Origin: Neocallimastix lanati (nom. inval.)
Lineage: Eukaryota > Neocallimastigomycota > Neocallimastigomycetes > Neocallimastigales > Neocallimastigaceae
Direction of reading: 5' to 3'
Assembly: GCA_016946835.1 (NCBI GenBank)
Contig: JACVTC010000077.1
Coordinates: 373,501 to 437,500 of the forward strand
DNA length: 64,000 nt
Made by a program: the position numbers and the translations under genes
Part shown: in pieces, positions 25,470 through 34,324 of the stretch
How positions within the stretch are numbered: position 1 is the first letter of the stretch
Layout: every line of letters begins with the position of its first letter
Notes under the pieces: model-generated
The model's input: the letters and a program-made list of their open reading frames with translations, nothing else
What the model was told of the DNA's origin: nothing
The model's database searches: none

Positions 25470-26343
25470 TTGTTTGAATATTTTATTTTATTTTTTTTTT
25501 TTTTGTAAAAAAATATTTATTTTTATCTAACCATTATAATTTATTTAATTATTCACTTAATAAATTTTAAGAAAAAAATTACAAATTAATAATACAACAA
25601 AATAGTATCATATAACTATTAATTTAAAAAGCCTCAAAATTTGATATATCACGTGAAAAAATTGGAGTTTTGGACCTCTCCCGTATTATTATAATTATAA
25701 TAATTATAATACTTTAATTCATATAAAATTTATATATTTCTATATATTAGAATATATAATTAATATATTACCTATTTCTTATAAATAGATTAGATTATTT
25801 ATATTTGAAATAGGGAACTTTCTTGTAAAATTTTAGGAATTAGAATTAATATTTTAATTGTACGAATATTATAATTTTATTAATAAAATTTACTAAACTA
25901 CCAATATTTAAAACCCACTGCTTATAAATTATTATACATAAAAGTCCCGCATATCAATATTTATATATTGTGAAGAGTCATGAATTTATAATTATATCAA
26001 CTTTATTAGTATATTTTATGATACTAGCAATTCATTATTTTATATTAAAATTCTTTTACATTAATATATTGTGGCTTGTACATTATTTATAATATATTAA
26101 CTCAGATGAAAGATTAACAATTCATATTATATTTTCGTATTTATTTATTTATAAAAGTGTTAAGTAAAAATAAAAATAAAAAATACATAATGCTTATTTT
26201 ATACATTTAGATAATTAATTCTATTGGTTAAATATATTAAATATTAATTCTTATATTTGATATTTATCTCATTTCACACTCCCCCTCAAATCTAATTTCT
26301 ACATGTAGTAAAAATTAGATTTGCTTTTCTGATGTATTACCCT

Positions 26344-26898
26344 TTAATCTTTAATTCTTTCGAGAAGTGTATTTCTAAATTTATCCATTAATGAATTATT
26401 CAGATATTTAGTGAACCCATCGGCTAGATTATTCTCTGATTTTATGTATTTTAATCTTATTTTATCCTTTTTAACAAGATCTCTTATATGATGATATTTT
26501 ATATCAATATGTTTTGATTTCGCATTAATAGAATGATTCTGACAATTATATATTGTTGCCTTATTATCAACATTTATTATTACATAGTTAAGATTGATAT
26601 TTAGCTCATTTAAAAGGTTCATATACCAAAGACTATGCTTAGCGCATTCGCTTACGCTATAGTATTCTGATTCTGCCGTTGAAGTTGCAACGCAATGTTG
26701 TAGTTTGGAATACCAGCTAGTAGGTGCATCTCCCATCATCATCAGAAAACCGGAGGTTGATTTTCTTGTATCAATGTCTCCAGCATAATCGGCGTCCACA
26801 AATATTTTTAATGAGCTATTCTTTGAGAATTTAATTCCATAATTTTCAGTACCCTTTAGGTATTTGAAAATCTTTTCTACGTTAATCCAGTCCTCCAT
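26344..26898 (-). pseudogene. Copia-1 RNase H end of pol, out of frame with the main ORF
   Basis: It encodes the end of the RT/RNase H region: FVDADYAGDIDTRKSTSGF, STAESEYYSVSE and HIDIKYHHIRD are standard copia RNase H blocks. The matching upstream block (SAIGNLLYLA, CTRPDILFSV) can be read in this frame from about 26990. The main ORF, in another frame, runs over it as nonsense to 26882. Some 40–50 residues that copia RTs normally have between the LLNKYL-like helix and YRSAIGN are absent. The lesion is therefore a deletion that also shifts frame, near 27000. Confidence 0.85.
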
Positions 26899-29800
26899 AG
26901 TAGGATTTTTGCTTTTTCTTGCTGCTTGATTTACTGAAAATAATATGTCTGGTCTTGTACAAATTGCAAGGTATAGGAGGTTCCCAATGGCACTTCTGTA
27001 AAAGGTACTTATTTAGTAATTCTCTAAGATATCCTCTTTGATGTATAATATAACCATCACTTTGTCTTTCAAATTTTATCCCAATGACGAAATCTACTTC
27101 ACCTATATATTTAATGTTATAATTCATTTTAATTTGTTCCTTAATATTTATTATTACATTTTCCTTGCCTATTAAAAGTATATCATCAACATATACCGTA
27201 AGAATACATATTATTTCCTTCAATTTATTTTCCTTCACATAGATACAAGGTTCACTATTCAATCTTCTAAATTTCATTTCTAATAGTGTAGAGTCCAATT
27301 TTTCGTTCCATTCCCTGCCGGCTTGCTTTAAACCATATAAGGCTTTGTTTAATTTAAAATAAACTTTGTTGTATAATGGGTGACCTTGAGGTGGCCTCAT
27401 ATAAATGTCTTCGCTCAAGTCGGCATTTAGGTATGCTGCATTAATGTCTAATTGAAAAATTTTAAAGTTTTTCTGTATTGCGATTGCTATAATTATTCGC
27501 AGTGAATCATGTTTTAAAGTAGGCGAGAAGGTAAGTAAGTAGTCTATACCAAACTTTTGTGTGAATCCCCTTGCGACTAAACGTGCTTTGCGTACAAGGA
27601 TATTTCCGTTGAAATCCCGCTTATATTTGAAAACCCATTTACAGGAAACTATGTTTACTCCCTTTGGAATGGATTTTATTGGTTTGAACACGTTAAGTTG
27701 TTCCATATTTTCTAGTTCTTTGTTAACGGCATCCAACCATTCATCCTTATCTGGTAGATTGAATATGTCATAAAAATCTTTTGGTTCTTTTAAGTTTGTA
27801 TTATTGTGAGTTTTTGGTGTAGATGATTTGTGATTTGTTAGTTTTGGTCTTTTGTCATTTATTGAATTGTTGTATATTGCATTTATTACTTCGTTATTTG
27901 TATTGATATTATTATTATTATTGTTATTATTATTGTTATTGTTATTGTTATTATTATTATTATTGTTATTGTTATTGTTATTGTTATTGTTATTGTTATT
28001 GTTATTGTTATTGTTATTGTTATTGTTATTGTTATTGTTATTGTTATTGTTATTGTTATTGTTATTGTTATTGTTATTGTTATTGTTATTGTTATTGTTA
28101 TTGTTATTGTTATTGTTATTGTTATTGTTATTGTTATTGTTATTGTTATTGTTAAAAAAGTTATAATGGTTGAATCTTTTGGAATCATTATTACTGAGTA
28201 AATCGCTCCCCCTGATTTCGGAATTGGGAATAAAATAGTAGAAATCCTTGGGGATGGAAGAAGTGATTTTAGAATTGCCAGGGTTATTTTCAAAAAATTC
28301 AACAGAGCGGGAAAGAATAATTTTATTAGAAGACAAATTAAGAATTTTATAAGCTGAAGAATACGGATGATAACCCAGGAAAATGCCTGGTAAAGCATTA
28401 TTGTCAAATTTATTTCGAAAAGATTTTGGAACGTGGAAAAATACGCGACATCCAAAAACCTTAAAGTGAGAATAATCAACTTTTGATTTAAATAAAATTT
28501 CGTAAGGTATTTTGTTATGGATACCAGAGTGTGGTATTCTATTATGTATATAGTTAGCTGTATCAACAGCATATTCCCAGAATTCGTGACTTAATTGAGC
28601 CTCATTTAATAAGGCTTTAGCAGAATTTATAAGGATACCATTAAAGCGTTCCGCACGACCATTTTGTTGGGGAGAATATGGGATAAAAAATTGTTGAACA
28701 ATCCCATTATTGGTACAGAATGTTTTGAATTTTCTATTGTTGAATTCCGTTCCATTATCGGTACGAATAAAAGATATAGATTTATTGAAAATATTATTGA
28801 TTTCTTTATACCAAGAGTGAAATTTATCGAACGTTTCACTTTTGTTGTCGAGAAAGAGGACCCATCCATAACGTGAAAAATCATCTAGAATTGAGAGGAA
28901 ATACTTACTTCCATGAATTGATTCATTGACTGGCCCAACAAGGTCCATGTGGATTAATTCGAAAATGGATTTAGATTTATTTATAGATCTTTTATATGGA
29001 AAATTTTTTAATTTTGAATTAGAACAAATAGGACATTTTGATTTAATATCAATTTTTAATAATTTGTTTTTGATGGGATTAATATAAAAATGCCCTAATC
29101 TCCTATGCCATAATTTTATTTTATCGGGGATAGATAGTCTTGATAAGTGAAATAGATGTATAGGTGTATTAATTGGTTTATTATAAATTATGGGATTGGT
29201 TGATAACCAAATAATGAAAGTATTTTGTTCGTTTGAAAATAGATTAATTATTCTGCTTCCATATTGATCATAGATGGTTGCACATAAATGATTTTTGTTA
29301 TTAAAGAAAATGACCTTATAATATTGTTGGATGAGTTTAGTAACTGAAATTATATTTTTAGTTATGTGTGGTACAAAATGGACGTTTCTTAATACAACTT
29401 TATTATTATTTAAATATCCAATGAAATCACCACATTTATGTGATGTGACTATGTTACCATTTGGGAGTACAATATTTTCATTGCAATACTTTAAATTTTT
29501 GAGGGAACTGATGGAATTAGTGATATGTAATGAAGCTCCAGAATCTAAAATCCAAGACGAAATTTTATTGTTTTGTTCAAGTTTTGTTTTCGAATCATTT
29601 TGTATTTTAGTTGTGATACAGTTTAATAAAACGTCATTTTCTAAATTGTAATCTTCTGAAAAAATACCAGAATTATGGTTTTTATCATTTGAACTAACAT
29701 AGTTTATTTGTTTATTTGTATTTCTAAATGTTTTGTTTTTAAACTGGTTATTTCTGGTATTTTTATAGTGTTGTTTTTTGAATTTAAAGTAATTTTTATG

Positions 29801-30691
29801 CTTGTTCTTAAGTTTGTTATTGTGCCAACAGTCCCTTGAAAAGTGACCGAATTTTCCACAGGTATGACATTTTCCGTTATTTGATTTTCTTTTGACATTG
29901 TGTTTTTTGCTATTAGTACGAAATCTAGTTTTCTGTTCAATATGGAATATCTGTTTATCGGATCCTTCTTGTTTTATTGATTCCTTCATGTTCGAGAATA
30001 TAATGTCAGGAATGACATTTTTAATGTAGGAACATAGTTTATTCCAATCATCTTTATATTGGAAAACATTTATAAATCTTAGGTTTTCGGGTAGAGATCT
30101 GTTAAGTATTCCAGCTTTTATATTATCACTAATATCGTGATCTAGGTTTTCAAGCTCTTCTATGGCATTTTGTAGTTTTGCCATAAAGATATTTATGTCT
30201 TGGTCTTCATTGTATTTTAGATTGTTTATTTTATTTTGTATTTCTAATTTTCTTCGTTCTGGACTTCTTGTGAAGGAATGTTCTAAGATTTTCCATGTTT
30301 GAAAAGCTGTTTTCCCTTGTCCCTCGATTATTTTCCTAGTTTCCTCTCCTAAACTATTAATGATGATCCATTTTACCATGACATCATTTTTAATGTCTAG
30401 AAGGTTGGTGTCTTTATCATACACTAAATTATTATCGAACTTATCTTCCATGTAATCACTGAGGTCATCTTTAACATTCCTTTTTCTTATCTTCTTTACC
30501 TTTTCAGAAACAACGTATCCTTCAAGGTTATTTATCATTAATAAGTAAAGGATACTAGTTCTCCAGCTGTTGTAATTTTCTGGAGTGAGATCAATTACTC
30601 TATTGAAATTTTCAGAGTAACTGAAAGTGATACCCTTTGTTTGGGGATCGTTAATCACAATAGGTTGATTAATATTTCCTTGTCTTGTCAT
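26882..30691 (-). CDS. Copia-1 Gag–Pol polyprotein (1,269 codons, C-terminal end frameshifted)
   Basis: Domains in order: Gag (residues ~20–260); CCHC knuckle CHTCGKFGHFSRDC (~275–288); aspartic protease WILDSGASLHIT (~380–392); integrase HHCC (HRRLGH..CPIC) and DDE core (IHMDLVGP ~582, RTDNGTEF ~645, NGRAERF ~682); an asparagine tract of about 85 residues (~846–930); RT with KWVFKYKRD, LDINAAYL and catalytic YVDD (~1167). The integrase-before-RT order is that of Ty1/copia. Gag and Pol are one frame with no stop between them. The last ~30 codons are out-of-frame junk caused by the deletion described for 26344–26898. Confidence 0.93.
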   Translation of the reverse strand: MTRQGNINQPIVINDPQTKGITFSYSENFNRVIDLTPENYNSWRTSILYLLMINNLEGYVVSEKVKKIRKRNVKDDLSDYMEDKFDNNLVYDKDTNLLDIKNDVMVKWIIINSLGEETRKIIEGQGKTAFQTWKILEHSFTRSPERRKLEIQNKINNLKYNEDQDINIFMAKLQNAIEELENLDHDISDNIKAGILNRSLPENLRFINVFQYKDDWNKLCSYIKNVIPDIIFSNMKESIKQEGSDKQIFHIEQKTRFRTNSKKHNVKRKSNNGKCHTCGKFGHFSRDCWHNNKLKNKHKNYFKFKKQHYKNTRNNQFKNKTFRNTNKQINYVSSNDKNHNSGIFSEDYNLENDVLLNCITTKIQNDSKTKLEQNNKISSWILDSGASLHITNSISSLKNLKYCNENIVLPNGNIVTSHKCGDFIGYLNNNKVVLRNVHFVPHITKNIISVTKLIQQYYKVIFFNNKNHLCATIYDQYGSRIINLFSNEQNTFIIWLSTNPIIYNKPINTPIHLFHLSRLSIPDKIKLWHRRLGHFYINPIKNKLLKIDIKSKCPICSNSKLKNFPYKRSINKSKSIFELIHMDLVGPVNESIHGSKYFLSILDDFSRYGWVLFLDNKSETFDKFHSWYKEINNIFNKSISFIRTDNGTEFNNRKFKTFCTNNGIVQQFFIPYSPQQNGRAERFNGILINSAKALLNEAQLSHEFWEYAVDTANYIHNRIPHSGIHNKIPYEILFKSKVDYSHFKVFGCRVFFHVPKSFRNKFDNNALPGIFLGYHPYSSAYKILNLSSNKIILSRSVEFFENNPGNSKITSSIPKDFYYFIPNSEIRGSDLLSNNDSKRFNHYNFFNNNNNNNNNNNNNNNNNNNNNNNNNNNNNNNNNNNNNNNNNNNNNNNNNNNNNNNNNNNNNNNNNNNNNNNNNNNNNNNNNNINTNNEVINAIYNNSINDKRPKLTNHKSSTPKTHNNTNLKEPKDFYDIFNLPDKDEWLDAVNKELENMEQLNVFKPIKSIPKGVNIVSCKWVFKYKRDFNGNILVRKARLVARGFTQKFGIDYLLTFSPTLKHDSLRIIIAIAIQKNFKIFQLDINAAYLNADLSEDIYMRPPQGHPLYNKVYFKLNKALYGLKQAGREWNEKLDSTLLEMKFRRLNSEPCIYVKENKLKEIICILTVYVDDILLIGKENVIINIKEQIKMNYNIKYIGEVDFVIGIKFERQSDGYIIHQRGYLRELLNKYLLQKCHWEPPIPCNLYKTRHIIFSKSSSKKKQKSYYGGLD
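27905..28155 (-). repeat. (AACAAT)n array coding ~85 asparagines in copia-1
   Basis: An alternating AAC/AAT hexamer stays in frame between integrase and RT. It tolerates length change as a linker. Similar Asn-rich linkers occur at the same place in copia-2. Confidence 0.95.
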
Positions 30692-31783
30692 ATTATTTTG
30701 ATTGTTAATACTGCTTTATTTAAGGGATTAGTTGTATTTCGTAATATAAATTTAATATTGTTATAGAATAATTCTTTTATTTTATTATTTGTTCTATTTA
30801 TATTTATATTTTTAATTTAAATTTTGATTAAAGAATGGTTTATGATTGGGGTTTATATTGAATTGTTTATATTATTTTAATATGCCGAATACTGATTTTG
30901 TCCTGCTTTATTGGGTATATTTTAGTTAAAGATATCATCTGATTATTAAATGTTGATTTTTGCGATTGGTTATTTATATTATTTTCATTGTTTAAATTGT
31001 TTATTTTTGATTCATTGAAATTTTATTTTGATCTTTAGTTTTGTCAAATAGGATGATTATATTTTGTTATTCATTTGATTGAATGATTTCTTTGATAAAA
31101 AAAAAATTTTTTTTTTTTTTTATTCTTATTTTTATTTTTTATTATTTTTTATATTTATATTTATGTAATCAGCTCAGATTATTTGGCTGACTTTACTCAG
31201 CTCAAAATATTATTATTCATTTGGCTGACTTTATTCAGCTCAGAGTATTTTTAACCATTTGGCTGACTTTACTCAGCTCAAAATATTTTAACCATTTGGC
31301 TGACTTTACTCAGCTCAAAATATTTTAACCATTTGGCTGACTTTACTCAGCTCAAAGTATTTTTGTTCATTTTGCTGACTTTACTCAGCTCAAAATATTT
31401 TTGCTATTATTTTTATTTATATTTTATTATAAATGATATTTGTATTTGTTTATTTAATTTTTAATTCATCTAAATTTAATATCACATTATGTTGTAAGAT
31501 TTCTTGAAAAAAAAAATTAATATCATTGAAATATATTTCTTATTTTGAACACATTAGGTTGAGTTATAGTTTTTGTTTAAGTTATATGTTTAAGATTTAT
31601 ATAAGAGTAAACGTTAAAAAAAAAAAAAAAAACTCCTTTTTTTTTTTTTTAATTTTAAAACTTTTGAACATTTATGACAAAAAAAAATATCATTGTTTAT
31701 ATGATCCAAAAAAAAAAAAATAAAAAAATATAAATATTTATCTTTTGTTATAGCTCAATCTGAGGAGATTGAGACTCTTAATC
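30692..31783 (-). other. Copia-1 5' leader (untranslated) with primer-binding site and hairpin repeat array
   Basis: About 1.09 kb lies between the 5' LTR and the Gag start. It contains no long frame. From the LTR inward it holds the primer-binding site (31770–31783), poly-A/T runs, and six direct repeats each carrying a GCTGA..TCAGC hairpin (31185–31400). Confidence 0.75.
31185..31400. repeat. Six tandem copies of a hairpin-forming 37–43-bp unit
   Basis: Each unit has TTTGGCTGACTTTACTCAGC followed by TCAAAATATTTT with small changes. Within each, GCTGA and TCAGC can pair across a CTTTAC loop. The array lies in the copia-1 leader. Confidence 0.85.
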
Positions 31784-32034
31784 TATTAACTCAGATGAAA
31801 GATTAACAATTCATATTATATTTTCGTATTTATTTATTTATAAAAGTGTTAAGTAAAAATAAAAATAAAAAATACATAATGCTTATTTTATACATTTAGA
31901 TAATTAATTCTATTGGTTAAATATATTAAATATTAATTCTTATATTTGATATTTATCTCATTTCACATAATATAATACTGTGGAACATTTCCCTTAAAAC
32001 CTAGTTATTCTATAATGAATAAATTGCTCTACTT

Positions 32035-32820
32035 GAGAATATGTCTTTTAATTTGCTAATAAAGTAAGGAATCTTTCCTTATTTCTTTCTTATTCTAATA
32101 TTTTAGAATATGAAAATTTCATAAACAGGTATATTTATATATTCCTTCTTAGTGGAATTTCAGCTTTAGATGAGCTACATTTCGATACTGGAGAACAGAG
32201 ACATTAAAGTGAACAACTCTTTAAAAGTTCACATAGGTCTACTCTTCCGTATATTATGGTAATACAATACCAATCATCAGTAGCTCTCTTGAGTTACTTT
32301 TTGAGAAGTTTAGCAAAAACACTTTCATTATTAAGAGTACCGACATCGTACTGATATGGCAAAGGAATAGTGAAGTGAGAAGTCCTGTTAATTCTCATCA
32401 TTACAGATTTACTAACAGCACCGTTCCAAACATAGTACCTTTAGTAAGTAATTCAACTTTTGATGGTCTTTCTTGTTATTCTGGAGAGAATTTAGTGGAC
32501 ATCACACTATTTTTTTAAAGATGTTACTTTTTTGTATTATTATTTTATATTTAACTGGTGATCATGTTAAAATTTTTTTAACTTTTGAACTTATTTTTAT
32601 TCTTTATTACATTAAATTTTCTATGATTAATTAAAATTTGTTTTTTTTTTATTTTTATTATATTTTATTTTACTTAATCTTTTATATACATTCTATTTTT
32701 ATCTTTTAATTACGTTATTTGTTTTAATAAATGTAATACATAAAAATATTTTGATCTATTTAATAAAGCATTGGAAATGTATTCTCTTTCTAGTCCAAAA
32801 AAAAAAAAAAGAGAATATGT
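32035..32820 (+). mobile_element. 5'-truncated non-LTR retrotransposon copy with poly(A) tail and 10-bp target duplication
   Basis: GAGAATATGT at 32035–32044 is repeated exactly at 32811–32820. The 766-bp insert (32045–32810) ends in 14 A residues. Copy 2 of family B lacks it, so this locus shows an empty site. Its 3' part matches the minus-strand copy at 53.85–54.25 kb (GGAGAG..TTTAGTGGACA..CACACTAT and TGTATTCTCTT just before poly-A). Remnants of the same C-terminal reading frame (RTDM, GENLVDITLF) are visible between stops, so this copy is dead. Confidence 0.85.
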
Positions 32821-34324
32821 GAATATAAAATTATTCTATTTTATAATATTAACTTAAGATTATTGAATTATTAGTTATGTCTGTTCAAAATTAACTTTTA
32901 ATTTTACATGAATAAAATAATTTTTACATTATATTAATATTTTAATTCAATTAAATATCGCAAAAATAATTTCTTAAAAATATTTATAATCTAATATTTT
33001 CCCCATAAAACAAAGTATTTAATATAATTACACCATTAATATTGGATGTATTTAAGGTATCTCTAATAATGTATGGTTTATATATACCATTTATATGACG
33101 GAAATTTTTATCTTGAACGGTGATATTATACCATCTATATGTATGAATATCACTTGTATATTTGGATATACATCATTTTCAATTATAAATCGCGTTGAAG
33201 ATAAGCGTTAACTTTTTTATACATATTCGTTTTGAAGTTTTAGGTATTACTATTAAAATAAATTGCTAATATTATATATCGGTGTACTCGATAAATCATA
33301 ATCTTGGGTATTAAAATTGATTACATTTATATTTAATTATATTATACAAGCCATTTATTCTTATTAGTAAAAAATATAAATTGCTTCGTAATTTATTAAG
33401 ATTTAGTATCTCAATTAATATCTTCTTGAAATATTTGCTAATTTTATTCATTTCCAAAATAAATATGATTTTTAAATAATGATCACAAAAAATCAGTTGA
33501 GTAACTTTTCTTAAATATTTTATGTTGCCTATTTCCCCCTTAATCCATATTTCTAAAAGAATTTTATATTTTGATTTTTCTTTTCATTAAATTATAATGA
33601 AATACTAATGAAAGAAGTTTAATAATTAAAATATTTTAAATCTTTTCAATCATTAAGTATAAATGATGAACATTATATTCGAATAGACGACGCTTATCAT
33701 ATATTTGTATATAACTCATGATTATATCTATTAATTTATTATTTCTTCATCACGAAAGTTTGTATCATGATTATATTAAATTAGTTATTATCTAAACCCA
33801 TTTCATGCTTAGATTTAAAAATACTATTATTGTTAGAATGCACCTATTTCACGCTAGGAATTAACATCCTATCGTATTTTCCATGAATATTTGGAATATT
33901 ATATTTTAAATTAATTTGTATGGAATCTTTGATATATGGTCTCTTCCATTGTTGTTAGTAATAAATATAAGTGTTTGATACATATAAATTCGAATTAAAA
34001 TAACTATACTTTAAATAATAGGCATTACGGTTTAACAAAAATAATTTAATATATGATTGCTTAAATTTATAAGTATAATATATTATTAAATTGTATTTTG
34101 TATATTCATAGGTTGGGAATAGTTTATCACAAAGTATATTCCTTTATTTAAAAATAGAGTTCATTATTATTAGCATAAAGTTTTATTTGTTAAAATATCA
34201 TATTATACTTTCAAGAGTCTCTATAGAAGTATAAAAATATATAATTTGTTCTTATATATGCTTAAGCGTGTTTTTCTCTATTAAATTAATATTTTATATT
34301 TTTGGAGCTTTGTTAGTAATGGAG

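Larger units (their letters stand above)
21347..25691. mobile_element. Mutator-like (MULE) DNA transposon with 9-bp target-site duplication
   Basis: The element spans 21356–25682 (4.33 kb) and is bracketed by exact 9-bp duplications GTATTATTA (21347–21355, 25683–25691). The intact element C at 47 kb has this 9-mer only once. Inverted termini share GGTCCAAAA, two mismatched bases, then CCAATTTTTT (about 27 bp overall, weaker in the first six). It encodes a FLYWCH/MULE-like transposase at 22993–24108. It also carries two SINEs and a 50-bp minisatellite. The 9-bp duplication is the usual length for Mutator elements. Confidence 0.85.
21235..25956 (-). mobile_element. Element C (solo LTR or MITE), copy 1, split by a Mutator-like transposon
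   Basis: The two halves 21235–21355 and 25692–25956 together align almost base for base with the reverse complement of the intact copy at 47305–47693. The termini read TGATAT..ATATCA. Flanks read ATAT on both sides (21231–21234, 25957–25960), a possible 4-bp target duplication. TG..CA ends and a 4-bp duplication fit a solo LTR of an unidentified retrotransposon. A MITE is the alternative, but no inverted repeat beyond six bases is visible. Confidence 0.75.
26090..31972 (-). mobile_element. Ty1/copia retrotransposon 1, full-length with identical-looking LTRs
   Basis: LTRs are 26095–26278 and 31784–31967 (184 bp); by eye I find no difference between them. A 5-bp target duplication TAATA is at 26090–26094 and 31968–31972. 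The primer-binding site is 31770–31783 (GATTAAGAGTCTCA on the minus strand) directly next to the 5' LTR. A purine tract (TTTGAGGGGGAGTG) abuts the 3' LTR. LTRs begin TGTGAA and end ..GAGTTAATA. It inserted into the LTR of family-B copy 1. Identical LTRs mean recent insertion, yet pol carries a frameshifting deletion (see 26344 and 26882 entries). Confidence 0.93.
25966..34320 (-). mobile_element. Family-B LTR element, copy 1: old, non-coding, broken by later insertions
   Basis: The left LTR 25966–26094 is interrupted by copia-1 and resumes at 31973–31987. The internal region (31988–~34310) aligns along its length with the interior of copy 2 (48355–~49850), for example CTAGTTATTCTATAATGAAT and ACATGAATAAAATA. 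A 766-bp non-LTR insertion lies at 32045–32810. The right LTR is missing; a LINE fragment takes over at about 34325. No reading frame of note exists in either copy, so B is probably a non-autonomous LTR element. Orientation is inferred from copy 2. Confidence 0.75.
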
